DNA of 50,672 bases from an uncultured Bacillota bacterium (GCA_946622285.1 CAMOPK010000006.1:1-50672), one strand, 5' to 3'. Counted from the first letter of the stretch, positions 9,440-18,314 are shown. Notes: generated from the sequence alone by a model not told the origin. A program made the numbers and translations.

Positions 9440-9993
9440 TATGACATCACCGTCCCAAACTTAGTGGTTTTTCCTGCATTGAAGAAATTATCGAGTAATA
9501 CTCGTAAATCTTCATTGCTTACTTGTCTTGTTGCTAAACCAGCATTAGCAAAGTTATTAATTAAATTTCTAATTCGTTTTTGAATTGTTTCATCATTTTT
9601 TTCTTTAAACAATAAGTAAAACTCTGTATCTACTACATCATTTTGCATAAATTGTTCACCTTTTCGCATATCCTGCATAATTAATTTTTTGCGCACAGGA
9701 TCGGTTTCATTTTGATATGCAAGTTCCAACTGCGACATATAAACGCTTATATCAACAGGTCTATCTGCAGATATAATCCAGAACTCATAATCAATTAAGT
9801 TGTAAACAACTCTTAAATTACTAATTACTGAGTTCATCATTTCAGGTCCCATGATGAATATGTTTTTTGGCATTATTTTTACACCAGTTACTTTTTCCTT
9901 TGTGTTCAAAAGAATGCAGTTGTTTGCTATTTCTTTAACTGGTAAGAAATCCTCAGTATATTTACTTCTTGTCTGGTTCGTCGTTGAAGGCAT
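9439..9993 (-). CDS. VirB4 N-terminal domain as a separate protein
   Basis: The 184-residue product ends exactly where the VirB4 ATPase gene begins (TAATG) and has no ATPase motif. Its start resembles the N-terminal domain of VirB4/TraC proteins: KYTEDFLPVKEI followed by a strand with ANNCILLNTKEKVTGV, then a helical region with YNLIDYEFWII. It overlaps the PrgI-like gene by 32 bases in a different frame. Order PrgI-VirB4 is the classical Gram-positive arrangement. The split looks real because both pieces keep good starts and tight coupling, but a single ancestral gene interrupted by a stop cannot be excluded from one sequence. Confidence 0.8.
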   Translation of the reverse strand: MPSTTNQTRSKYTEDFLPVKEIANNCILLNTKEKVTGVKIMPKNIFIMGPEMMNSVISNLRVVYNLIDYEFWIISADRPVDISVYMSQLELAYQNETDPVRKKLIMQDMRKGEQFMQNDVVDTEFYLLFKEKNDETIQKRIRNLINNFANAGLATRQVSNEDLRVLLDNFFNAGKTTKFGTVMS

Positions 9994-10291
9994 CTTTTAC
10001 ACACCATCCTTTCCATACAAATACTTGTCTATTTGTAAAAAATTCCCATATTGATTTTATAATCGTCCGAACATTGTGATAGTTAGGTATCGGTGATACC
10101 AACAAAATTGCAACTAATGCAGGGATTAAAACAATAAACGTATCTAATGCTTCGCTCGGACCAACTACCATTAATAATAGTAATGATGTTCCTGCTCCAA
10201 CTGAAAATATTATTAAATCAAGCCCGTTGAAAAGTCCAAATATCAACATAGATTTTTTGGAGTTCGCCGGTATTAAAAATCTTCCATTCAT
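9962..10291 (-). CDS. PrgI/VirB3-like membrane protein
   Basis: The 109-residue product has two adjacent membrane helices (about 15-35 and 45-65) after a short polar N-terminus beginning with an RFLIPANSKKS stretch. This is typical of the PrgI family, the Gram-positive counterpart of VirB3, which sits directly before virB4 and helps place the motor at the membrane. The start shares a base with the stop of the VirB6-like gene (TAATG), and a GGAGG site lies in the end of that gene. The C-terminal region with VFVWKGWC is also usual for the family. Confidence 0.8.
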   Translation of the reverse strand: MNGRFLIPANSKKSMLIFGLFNGLDLIIFSVGAGTSLLLLMVVGPSEALDTFIVLIPALVAILLVSPIPNYHNVRTIIKSIWEFFTNRQVFVWKGWCVKDAFNDEPDKK

Positions 10292-12591
10292 TATTTTTTA
10301 CCTCCATCGCCAGATTTTTTGGCATTCATTTCGTTAGCAGTGGCCCTTCTATAACCCTCACTATTTCGATCAATAGAACTCTGAACTTGTCCAGCTTTAG
10401 ATGCATCCGAAATACGTGTAAATCCACCTTTTGTTGGGTCATATGCATCTCTGACAACTCTGTCAGAAGAGTGTGTAATAGTTCTTTGTAATCCTTCAAA
10501 CATAGCATCGGCTTCAGCGTCGCGTTCAACCGCATCACCTGTTGTAGTTGTAGCCGTACCTGCAAGAATATTGTTGTATGCGTGTTCTTGCATTTTTTTG
10601 GTAATTCCCTCAAACTCAGTAATATCAACTCTTCTTGTTGTTGCATGTCCTGTAGCGTCGACAGCAGCTACATCTATGTGATCTAGCCCTTTGCTTCTAG
10701 CAATATTCATTTGAGATAAAATACTATTATAGCCAACACCAGCGGCAGCTCTTAAGCCACCACCTAAATCAGATCCAGCTACTGAAACATTGTTCTTCAA
10801 TGCGACTTTATCTAATTGACCGGCTAAAGCATCTTGACCTTTTTTAATGTTGTCTCTTGCTTCCATCACACGATCCATTTTTTGTCTTGTTGTTTCAATT
10901 CCTAATGATTGTTCAAATCCTGCGGCTACTCTTCCTAATCCGGTTGCACCAGCTTCCATTGCACGATCACGTTCTTGTCTTCCAACAACTGCATCGTGAG
11001 CCCCAGATTTTACTGCACCAACGATTGCACCTGGTGTTAAGCCACCTTTATCATTTTTAGCACCATTTACTGCACCACGCACTGCTCCAGCTAGCATACT
11101 ACCACCATACTGTGAAGCATTATCTCGTTTAAATTGTCTATCTGCTTGATGTGCAGCCCACCTAGCTTGTGCAAGGTTTTGTCCATTAGCTATTGCATTA
11201 TTAAAGGCTTCATTGCGCAAATTCTTTCGCGTTTCACGATCTCGCCATCTATTTCCAATATTTGCAGCCTTATGAATAGCATTGGCAGCCATGCCACCAA
11301 CAGCTCCAAGGCCAGCATTAATTGCACGTCGTCCCGCAAGATCATCGCCTAATTTTTTCTTCAAATTGAAGTTGCCAGTTTCAAATTTAACACCTAAATC
11401 TTTTAATATATCAGGTAACTTCTTAGCAAAAGTTAATGCACCTAATATTAAGAATAATTCAACAAAGAATTCTCTAGACTTAATTAAGTTTTCATCTTTT
11501 AATAGAGTATTTATGAAAAATACTGCTATTTCTAAACCCGCTATTCGCGTAAATAAATCAGCATAAGTTTTTAATACTTGTGAAAACCACTTATTAAGCA
11601 TTGTTTCTTTTCCATCTTTAGGTCCAATATATGAAACTATCGGAATTGGAGCTATAAGTTCATAGAATGAAAGTTTAACACTTCGAAGTGCTATATCAAT
11701 ACACATTACAATTAACATGTAGCCAATGAATATTCCGACTAATGTTGTACCTATAAATGGATATTCATATTTTGCATAAAATGTATGGGTTTCCCAGTTT
11801 CCTTCGCCACCAAGTGCCATCAAAGCTCTCAAATCATATTTGTCCCCCGTAGGATACGCTGCTTTAAATAATGTTGATCCATAATTTGAGTCCGTTTGAA
11901 ACTCTGTATCTCCTGTACCAAGTCCACAAAAAGCAGTACAAGTAGAGCCAGCCCCAGAGGCACAGCTAATATTTCCACTCACTGTATTAACACTTATATT
12001 AGCGTCCCATCTACCATGTTCGCACAGTTTATCATCAGCGTTGTTCACTCCTCGTTGACCCGCAACTGTTTTACAATCATCCGTACACATATATGGAGTT
12101 ACAAAAAGAATCCCGACCGTATGCATAAATTCATATCCGCTTGAAACATTGGCAGTATTACCCTGTCCAAATACAAAATATTCAATTATACCTTCTTCTA
12201 AAATTAACTGTTGCACAATTCTTGCTTGTTGGAAACCCCAAGGTGTTACAATTATTAAACCTAAAGTAATAATCATTTTTTTAAGAACATTTTGATAACC
12301 TTTTGTTTTATCAAGCATATCATCTGGATTTACAATATATGTTACAAACAAGAATATTAATCTAAATACCATTATGAGTGCTAAAAGTTGATATACTCTC
12401 CCTGCGACTTCATTTAAAGTACCTTTACCAAATATTTCCTGACGTGCTATTTTAACAATTAAATCATATAATTCAGCATCTGCAGTATATATTAATCCAT
12501 CAATAAAAGTTACTAATTTTCGCAACAATATTGGCAATGTAAAACCGAAGAAATCTTCAAAAATAAAGCCGAGCATTTTAAAAAAGTCCAT
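10291..12591 (-). CDS. VirB6/TrbL-like polytopic channel protein
   Basis: The product (766 residues from the ATG at 12591, spaced 7 bases from GGAG) has membrane helices in residues 1-140 and about 280-410, and a long extracellular loop between them (about 150-275) rich in Cys (at least seven), probably disulfide bonded. The segment with DIALRSVKLSFYELIAPIPI is typical of VirB6/TrbL proteins of Gram-positive T4SS. Beyond the last helix is an Ala/Gly/Asp-rich soluble tail of about 350 residues with many charged repeats, presumably cytoplasmic. VirB6 proteins form the inner-membrane channel. An ATG two codons earlier lies too close to the ribosome site. Confidence 0.85.
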   Translation of the reverse strand: MDFFKMLGFIFEDFFGFTLPILLRKLVTFIDGLIYTADAELYDLIVKIARQEIFGKGTLNEVAGRVYQLLALIMVFRLIFLFVTYIVNPDDMLDKTKGYQNVLKKMIITLGLIIVTPWGFQQARIVQQLILEEGIIEYFVFGQGNTANVSSGYEFMHTVGILFVTPYMCTDDCKTVAGQRGVNNADDKLCEHGRWDANISVNTVSGNISCASGAGSTCTAFCGLGTGDTEFQTDSNYGSTLFKAAYPTGDKYDLRALMALGGEGNWETHTFYAKYEYPFIGTTLVGIFIGYMLIVMCIDIALRSVKLSFYELIAPIPIVSYIGPKDGKETMLNKWFSQVLKTYADLFTRIAGLEIAVFFINTLLKDENLIKSREFFVELFLILGALTFAKKLPDILKDLGVKFETGNFNLKKKLGDDLAGRRAINAGLGAVGGMAANAIHKAANIGNRWRDRETRKNLRNEAFNNAIANGQNLAQARWAAHQADRQFKRDNASQYGGSMLAGAVRGAVNGAKNDKGGLTPGAIVGAVKSGAHDAVVGRQERDRAMEAGATGLGRVAAGFEQSLGIETTRQKMDRVMEARDNIKKGQDALAGQLDKVALKNNVSVAGSDLGGGLRAAAGVGYNSILSQMNIARSKGLDHIDVAAVDATGHATTRRVDITEFEGITKKMQEHAYNNILAGTATTTTGDAVERDAEADAMFEGLQRTITHSSDRVVRDAYDPTKGGFTRISDASKAGQVQSSIDRNSEGYRRATANEMNAKKSGDGGKK

Positions 12592-12683
12592 ATGCATTCT
12601 CCATCTATTCTATTATTTTTTGCTATTTTTATATATATTATATTATAACATACTTTACAACATAATTGTATCTATTTTGCAAC

Positions 12684-12707
12684 AAAAAAAGCAATAAAAT
12701 TGCTTTT
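12684..12707 (-). terminator. terminator between pilin-like gene and VirB6 gene
   Basis: Stem 687-694 with 700-707 (8 base pairs), T run on the minus strand. It separates the pilus half from the T4SS half of the locus. The following 90 bases hold only an AT-rich stretch with a possible TATAAT element. Confidence 0.8.
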
Positions 12708-13176
12708 AATTAAAAACGTATATTTTTTCTGTCTCACCATAAATAGGAACTTTAATAAGTTCAATTAATGGCAAATCAATTCTCATATATGAAATAACTC
12801 CATAAGTCACATATTGTGTCTTAGTTTTTCCGGTTTCATCCTTGTAAGTTGTTTTATCCATCTCATATATGCAAATGCCTGATGGTGCCCATGAAGCACT
12901 TTTATCACTACCTTTAGCATTTTTTCTTGTAGGGCAATTAGAAGTTTTGATTGGGGCAGTATTATATCCCATTCCTGATAAATATCTTGCGATGGCAGTT
13001 TCTGTTGGGCTACCAGCACCAGCATACCCAGAATAATTTTCAATAATGGCAAGTACACCTTTACTTACACGATATGCTTTTGAATAACTAACTGAAGCCA
13101 TTAAAAAACCAAAAGCAACAAGTAAAAAAACAATTACCATATTATACACATATGCGCCACCAACAGCTTGTTTCAT
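12706..13176 (-). CDS. pilin-like protein C (paralogue of 13223-13675)
   Basis: From the ATG at 13176, preceded by GAGAGTGG, the product has 156 residues: a 10-residue polar N-terminus, one membrane helix (about 11-32), then a soluble C-terminal domain. Past the helix it reads SYSKAYRV, matching AYSKAFRV in the neighbouring gene, followed in both by a helix, a GY-containing loop and a CPT motif. The two are paralogues. A short N-terminus leading straight into one helix is the layout of Tad pilins and TadE-like minor pilins. An in-frame start at 13272 is possible but would begin inside the previous gene's end and terminator. Confidence 0.65.
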   Translation of the reverse strand: MKQAVGGAYVYNMVIVFLLVAFGFLMASVSYSKAYRVSKGVLAIIENYSGYAGAGSPTETAIARYLSGMGYNTAPIKTSNCPTRKNAKGSDKSASWAPSGICIYEMDKTTYKDETGKTKTQYVTYGVISYMRIDLPLIELIKVPIYGETEKIYVFN

Positions 13177-13210
13177 ATAACCACTCTCTATCTTTAAGAA
13201 TATTATACAC

Positions 13211-13237
13211 AAAAAAAACAGTTTATTCAACTGTTTT
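13211..13237 (-). terminator. terminator inside the pilin-like gene set
   Basis: Stem 215-223 with 229-237 (9 base pairs), followed by T8 on the minus strand. The stop codon of the 150-residue gene lies at the edge of the loop. Confidence 0.85.
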
Positions 13238-13675
13238 CCAACTATCTCCCGAATAAAGAACTTTTGTTTCACCTGTTACTGGTATCAACAAATGACTGCC
13301 AATGAATGGAATATCAAAATACATGAAAGAAACAACTTTGTAGTATTTTTCCCCACTACTTTTTTTATAAATACAATATAAATATCCTGGATATTGACTT
13401 GTTTCTAAGTCAAAACCAGCAAATTTATTTGTAGGACAATATGATAAATACTTTGAACGATCTATTGTTTTATATCCAATATCTCCTAAAGTTTTATCAA
13501 TATTAGTCTTTGTTATACTATTATATCCATTTTGTTTTTCAATGGCATCAATTATTCGATTTTTAACTCGGAATGCTTTGCTATATGCGATTGATCCTGC
13601 CAAAAGCACGATTATAATTGCAATAATAGATAGCATTATTCCCATTAAACCGGCTTGTCCAGTTGCATCAGACAT
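13223..13675 (-). CDS. pilin-like protein B (TadE-like layout)
   Basis: A 150-residue product with a short polar N-terminus, one membrane helix (about 10-31) and a soluble domain with conserved Cys. The AYSKAFRV...AIEKQNGY stretch is shared with the next gene downstream. It follows the small pilin gene by 16 bases and has a GGAGTG ribosome site. Placement behind tadB-tadC suggests a minor pilin or pseudopilin of the Tad machine. I see no standard prepilin-peptidase site, and no peptidase gene is in the window. Confidence 0.6.
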   Translation of the reverse strand: MSDATGQAGLMGIMLSIIAIIIVLLAGSIAYSKAFRVKNRIIDAIEKQNGYNSITKTNIDKTLGDIGYKTIDRSKYLSYCPTNKFAGFDLETSQYPGYLYCIYKKSSGEKYYKVVSFMYFDIPFIGSHLLIPVTGETKVLYSGDSWKTVE

Positions 13676-13691
13676 AAGCTCACTCCTTTAA

Positions 13692-13934
13692 TTACTTACA
13701 TTTTTTATTAGCTGCGTCATAATAACGGTCTACTGTTACTACTGTCTTGCTACCAGATGCAGTATATTGATAACATTGGCCGCTTTCCCAAGTACCACCA
13801 TATGATGAACAACATCCTTTTTGAGCACTACCACCTAATAATTGTGGAATTAAAATTGCTCCTGCTGCTGCAACTAAACCAATTAAAACGATTGTAATAA
13901 CTGTCATGTTTGCTTCTCCAGCTGCTTCTTTCAT
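13692..13934 (-). CDS. small pilin-like protein A (candidate major pilin)
   Basis: An 80-residue product: nine polar residues (MKEAAGEAN), one membrane helix rich in Val, Ile, Ala and Gly (about 10-34), and a short C-terminal part with four Cys, two of them adjacent. Size, helix position and location right after tadC match Flp-type major pilins. The Gly6-Glu7 pair could be a prepilin cleavage site but is not canonical. The four cysteines suggest two disulfides in the exposed part. The gene has a GGTGGTGAT ribosome site and lies 56 bases after tadC. Confidence 0.65.
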   Translation of the reverse strand: MKEAAGEANMTVITIVLIGLVAAAGAILIPQLLGGSAQKGCCSSYGGTWESGQCYQYTASGSKTVVTVDRYYDAANKKCK

Positions 13935-13990
13935 TTAATCACCACCCTACTTTTCTAAAATAATTATATCATAATTTTTCTAAATTTCAA

Positions 13991-14788
13991 TTAAATATTC
14001 ATCATGGTTAACATTGCAAACATCAATAGTGCTAATACACCACCACCTGTGCATGTAAGCATGATCATTGTTTTGTTTTCCATTGTATCTAAACGCGCTT
14101 GATACTTTTGCTCACGGGCTTTATTTTGTAAAACTGAAACATTCCTTGCAAATAAAGCAAGTTGCTCTTGCTTACTATCTTGAGAACCTAGTCCTAATCG
14201 ATAAAGCAAACGCATCATACGCATAGAATCACGTACTGGATAAGTTTTTGCAAATTCCATATATGGATCTACCGAAGAATCTCCGGCATCAATTCTTGCA
14301 ATTAAACGTTTTAGTCCTTCTTGAAAAACAATTGGCGCTGTATTAATTGACTTTGCAATTGCAACAGGCACAGTATAATGTTGAACAAGAATTTCTAAAC
14401 TTTTTAAATAGTATGGCAACATTTGATTAATGTTGTTTAAATTTCTTTTATAATATTTTTTTAATTTGTTATATGGATCTTTAAACATTAAATATCCAAC
14501 TGCAACTGCAGCTAATGAATATACAAGTGATAATTGCCCAGCTAATGCTAAAACTAATACCATTATTGCTGTTGTAAGTCCAAATATCATAAGTCTTTTT
14601 GAATATAATGCATTAACATCTATTCCTGCTCCATACTTTATTTTTAGAAGAAATTCATAATCTTTTTCCATCATGAATTTAAATATTGGAGCAATATTTT
14701 CTTCCATTCCCTTTGAGGTCAAAACTCCATTTGCAATTAATATGACAACTAAAATTGCTGGAATACCTATTATTACTAATAAATCCAT
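13991..14788 (-). CDS. TadC-like pilus platform protein
   Basis: The 265-residue product is a type II secretion F-domain protein: N-terminal membrane segment, a helical cytoplasmic half with KSLEILVQHYTVPVAIA and the TYPVRDSMRMMRLLYRLG region, and a C-terminal membrane segment. It starts on the stop of tadB (TAATG), so the pair is translationally coupled as in Tad operons. TadB and TadC form the inner-membrane platform above the ATPase. Confidence 0.85.
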   Translation of the reverse strand: MDLLVIIGIPAILVVILIANGVLTSKGMEENIAPIFKFMMEKDYEFLLKIKYGAGIDVNALYSKRLMIFGLTTAIMVLVLALAGQLSLVYSLAAVAVGYLMFKDPYNKLKKYYKRNLNNINQMLPYYLKSLEILVQHYTVPVAIAKSINTAPIVFQEGLKRLIARIDAGDSSVDPYMEFAKTYPVRDSMRMMRLLYRLGLGSQDSKQEQLALFARNVSVLQNKAREQKYQARLDTMENKTMIMLTCTGGGVLALLMFAMLTMMNI

Positions 14789-15693
14789 TATTCAGCACCT
14801 ACATTCTCATTGTAATATTTTTCACCATTTAGAAGGAAATATGTGTTTCCTATCAATATTAAGTGAATCAAAATATTAACTAATATATTTTCTTTAATCA
14901 TTGCAATGTAAACGTCAATACCAATTAAGAATTCTACTAATAAAGCCATAATATAGAGTACACAACCGAATTGAATAAATTTCCTGTGGAATACAGCTCT
15001 ATCCATACGGTCGCGATATACAGCTTCAACAAGCATATCAATGTCAGATGACATATTTTCTAGTGCCATTGCGGAGTCTTTTGAACCTTCGTTTGTGATT
15101 TGTAAGAAAAGTTGATGCATATTTTTAACAATAAAGAAATCATATTTAGCGTTAAAGAATTCTATTGATTGTTCAATTGAACCATTTTTATATGCCAAAT
15201 CAATCATAACTTTAACATCTGACTTAACAGGATCTTCTAATACTCCTGATGCATATACACCTTCAATTGCTCTTACAAATGCTTGAGTTGTTGCAAATTC
15301 CATAATTGTGTTTGTTGTATAAGTTTGAATTTGTTCAAAGATAAATTCACTATATAATCTTTTACAACGTAAATATGATAGATATGGAACCACACATATT
15401 GCTGCTAGTGCATATATCAAACTAATTATTATATTGTAAAAATAAAAGTATGAAATAACAGCTGCACAGCCAGAATATAGAATAATTTGAGTCGTATACT
15501 GCCTAACAGTATATTCTTGACCTAATTGTTTGATTTTTTCACGAATTTGTTTAAATGAATAAGGGGCATATTTCTCATAGGCAACCCCAACGGCATCTAC
15601 AATTGTATTATAAACACCACGTCCAGAACTTTGCCAATTAACAAACAAATATAGCAAAATGAACGCTATTAGTACCAATATTACCGCAGGCAC
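14788..15693 (-). CDS. TadB-like pilus platform protein
   Basis: The 301-residue product has an N-terminal membrane helix, paired helices near 75-110, a cytoplasmic F-domain (about 120-235) and C-terminal membrane helices. It starts at GTG 15693, spaced 5 bases from GGGGTG. It lies 12 bases after tadA/cpaF and is coupled to tadC. Family assignment is by layout and gene order with moderate sequence resemblance to the T2SSF domain (GVLEDPVKSDVKVMIDLA). Confidence 0.85.
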   Translation of the reverse strand: MPAVILVLIAFILLYLFVNWQSSGRGVYNTIVDAVGVAYEKYAPYSFKQIREKIKQLGQEYTVRQYTTQIILYSGCAAVISYFYFYNIIISLIYALAAICVVPYLSYLRCKRLYSEFIFEQIQTYTTNTIMEFATTQAFVRAIEGVYASGVLEDPVKSDVKVMIDLAYKNGSIEQSIEFFNAKYDFFIVKNMHQLFLQITNEGSKDSAMALENMSSDIDMLVEAVYRDRMDRAVFHRKFIQFGCVLYIMALLVEFLIGIDVYIAMIKENILVNILIHLILIGNTYFLLNGEKYYNENVGAE

Positions 15694-15705
15694 TATATCA
15701 CCCCT

Positions 15706-16896
15706 TTACATGAATAAAACTTCTTCAGTTTGATTAGCAGCATTATTTTGAACTGCTGCAGGTTGAACTCCACCGTTTTTTGCAATTGCATCATTAACTT
15801 CAATTTCACCAGACTTAGATGATTCTGTATTACCTTCATCATCAGTTGGAACTATTGCATCGGCTTCTAGAGTTACACCTTGTGCATCTAAATAATCAAT
15901 TAAATATTTAGATGGCGCTTTTTTAATTACCTTACCCGTAGAAGATTTTCTAAAAATTGTGTTATAAACTGCATTGTTATCTTCATCTACATAGAATTCA
16001 GTAACTTCTGCAATTTCACGTTTAAAACTCTTCGTTTTTGGATCTTGATAACCTCTTATATATACACCTAATTGAATGTAACGATAAATAGATTTTAAGA
16101 ATTGTTCGATATCTTGATTGGTCTCAAGCAAACTATACATACGGTTAGGTATAGATGCTGCTTTATCAGCATGTATTGTTGATAATATGTAGTGTCCTGA
16201 TGAAATAGAGTTACGAACTGCCATTACAGCTTCAGCACTACGAACTTCTGATAGTAAAATCCATTTTGGATTTTGACGCATACAAGTAACTAAGATATCA
16301 CTATAAGATACAATGTTATTTGTTTTCATTGCAACTATATCTCTTTCAGGAAATATCTTATCCAAATGAAGTTCTAATGTATCTTCTACAGTTATTATTT
16401 TTTCATTCTCACGAATCTTTGAAGCTAGATATTTTACAAATTCTGTTTTACCAGAACCAGTTTCTCCACAAACTATAATGTTGCAATGTCCTTGAATTGC
16501 CTTCATTAAAAGTTCGTGAATATCTAGTGAAATATAATTGTCTGCTAATATTTTTTCTTTTTGTAAACGAATCTTAGCAGGTGTCTTTCTTATTACACAT
16601 GCAATGCCGTTTTTAGCAACAGAGTCATGTACAAAATTAAGACGAATTTCAGAGCCTTCAGCATCTAAGAACGGGCTTGCAGAGTTAAATGTTTTACCCA
16701 TTATATTAGAACACTGGAAAGCTATTTTTTCCATCAACGCATTAGTTACGTCTTTATTTTCTTCCCTGTAGATTCCTTTGGATAATGTTTTGATCCAAAG
16801 TTGGCCATTATTAGTATAGGAAATATCGGTTACATCATCATTTTTTAAGTATACATCTAATGAACCGAAATCTATTTGACCAAATAAATCATCCAT
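15706..16896 (-). CDS. TadA/CpaF secretion ATPase (VirB11 superfamily)
   Basis: The 396-residue product has an N-terminal domain, Walker A GETGSGKT at 144-151, the Asp box TVEDTLELH (about 169-177), Walker B ILLSEVRSAEA (about 213-223) and the His box STIHADKA. This is the CpaF/TadA family that powers Tad pilus assembly and is homologous to VirB11. Walker B reads LLSEVR where GEVR is more usual. The last 100 residues form a hydrophilic extension with Asn/Gln. It starts on the stop of the CpaB-like gene (TAATG). Since Gram-positive T4SS usually lack VirB11, this ATPase could serve both halves of the locus. Confidence 0.92.
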   Translation of the reverse strand: MDDLFGQIDFGSLDVYLKNDDVTDISYTNNGQLWIKTLSKGIYREENKDVTNALMEKIAFQCSNIMGKTFNSASPFLDAEGSEIRLNFVHDSVAKNGIACVIRKTPAKIRLQKEKILADNYISLDIHELLMKAIQGHCNIIVCGETGSGKTEFVKYLASKIRENEKIITVEDTLELHLDKIFPERDIVAMKTNNIVSYSDILVTCMRQNPKWILLSEVRSAEAVMAVRNSISSGHYILSTIHADKAASIPNRMYSLLETNQDIEQFLKSIYRYIQLGVYIRGYQDPKTKSFKREIAEVTEFYVDEDNNAVYNTIFRKSSTGKVIKKAPSKYLIDYLDAQGVTLEADAIVPTDDEGNTESSKSGEIEVNDAIAKNGGVQPAAVQNNAANQTEEVLFM

Positions 16897-17873
16897 TAAT
16901 TATTATCTCTTATTTCTACAGTAGCATTTTTAATTAAGTCTTCAATTTGACTATGATTAACTTGAGTTACTGAATTACCTTTATATGTTTTTCCATCTAC
17001 TACAGGGTAAATTGACATTGAATACTCAGATGCTTCTAATTTTTGTGCTTTTCTAATTAATTTAATAATTTCACTATCTAGAGTAAAGACAAAATATGAT
17101 GGATATAATTTGTTTTCATGATCAGCAAATACATTGTTACCATTTGCATCTAGAACTGCTAATACTTTAGCACCTGTTACAAGTGGTCCGGTTATATATT
17201 CTACATTTCCACTTCTTGTTGTATTTTGCGCGTCAACATAAATATCAACTACGTCGCCTGGCATAATTGAATTACCATATGTTTTTTCTAAATCTACATT
17301 TATCATAATTGCTGCATCTTGTTCAATTAAATCTTTAAAAATTGAGTTTGGTGCAGTATTAGTTGAAGATAATGCTTCAGAATAGAAAAGTGAATTTGCT
17401 GGAATAATTGTGTCATAATTAACATATTTTCCAATTATTTCTTCAGCGTTAGTAACTGCCTTAACAGTTCTTAAAGTTGAAGCAGGAACATCAATATATT
17501 CAATGTGTTCTTCTGTAATTCTTGTTCCAGCTTTAATTCTTTCTTTTGCAACTGGTACACTACTTACAATTTCTAAATTTTTATTTAATTGATAATTATA
17601 AGTAAAATATAAAATTGCAACAATTGCTAAAACGCCAAGAATTGTTACAAGTTCTCTACTTAAAAAACCTTTTTTCTTTTTGACTGGCGCAGGTTTATTC
17701 CCTTCTTTGATAAATTGGCTAGCATTATTAACTTTTGGTTGTGGTGCTGGGCCAACATTATTTGCAGTAAAATTGTTGTTTGCTACAGGTCCAGCATTGT
17801 TTGGCTGAACTGGATGTTGATTTAAATTTTGTTGTCCACTTGGATTTGTTGGACCATTAGGATTTTGATTCAT
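16896..17873 (-). CDS. CpaB/RcpC-like SAF domain protein
   Basis: The 325-residue product has an Asn/Pro/Gln-rich cytoplasmic N-terminus (about 1-65), one membrane helix (about 75-95), and an outer domain beginning VPVAKERIKAGTRITEEHI, which is the SAF fold of CpaB/RcpC. A second beta-rich domain follows with MINVDLEKTYGNSIMPGDVV. In Gram-negative Tad systems CpaB interacts with the secretin; Gram-positive Tad loci keep it without a secretin. It has a strong AAGGAGG site and precedes tadA with a one-base overlap. Confidence 0.85.
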   Translation of the reverse strand: MNQNPNGPTNPSGQQNLNQHPVQPNNAGPVANNNFTANNVGPAPQPKVNNASQFIKEGNKPAPVKKKKGFLSRELVTILGVLAIVAILYFTYNYQLNKNLEIVSSVPVAKERIKAGTRITEEHIEYIDVPASTLRTVKAVTNAEEIIGKYVNYDTIIPANSLFYSEALSSTNTAPNSIFKDLIEQDAAIMINVDLEKTYGNSIMPGDVVDIYVDAQNTTRSGNVEYITGPLVTGAKVLAVLDANGNNVFADHENKLYPSYFVFTLDSEIIKLIRKAQKLEASEYSMSIYPVVDGKTYKGNSVTQVNHSQIEDLIKNATVEIRDNN

Positions 17874-17888
17874 TTTTATTCCTCCTTA

Positions 17889-18314
17889 TTATTTTATATT
17901 TGTAACTGGTCTTGTTGGATCAGTTTCCAAAATCGCATTTATTGAATTTGTTAATGTATATTCCCCGTGATAGCCAACAGAATCCGTTGCTTCACTACTC
18001 AAAACTCTTATATTAACGAGTGGTGGATTAGTTTGAATTTTGTAAAAATCAATCTTATATGTTGAACTTAATTGAGCATTCTCTGCAAATCTTCTTATAA
18101 AACTTTCGACAAATGCAGCTTCGCTTATTTGGACAGTACCATCTTTTTTATAAGCGTCCCAATCAACCGCATCATTCATTGATGCCTCAGTAACTTCTTT
18201 TAGTAATACCATATTGTGTTCATCTGTATTAGTTACATTTTGAAAAAAGAATATAACAAATATTAATACAATACCTATTACAATTACCAAATATCCCCAC
18301 ATAGACTCTTTCAC
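17889..18314 (-). CDS. TadE-like single-helix protein
   Basis: The 141-residue product begins at GTG 18314, behind AGAGGTG with 8-base spacing. It has a five-residue N-terminus then a membrane helix (about 6-26) and a soluble domain with a Glu/Asp-rich middle. The start KESMWGYLVIVIGIVLIF resembles small membrane proteins annotated as DUF5411 and, in layout, TadE-like minor pilins. It lies 15 bases before the cpaB-like gene. Confidence 0.6.
   Translation of the reverse strand: MKESMWGYLVIVIGIVLIFVIFFFQNVTNTDEHNMVLLKEVTEASMNDAVDWDAYKKDGTVQISEAAFVESFIRRFAENAQLSSTYKIDFYKIQTNPPLVNIRVLSSEATDSVGYHGEYTLTNSINAILETDPTRPVTNIK

Noticed and set aside
10326-11566. Several open frames on both strands over the Ala/Gly-rich tail of the VirB6-like protein
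   Set aside because: Low-complexity codon use of the tail opens other frames; the main frame is coupled to both neighbours.
12807-13058. Minus-strand frame of 83 codons inside the pilin-like gene
   Set aside because: Alternative frame fully inside a gene with a clear paralogue in the main frame.
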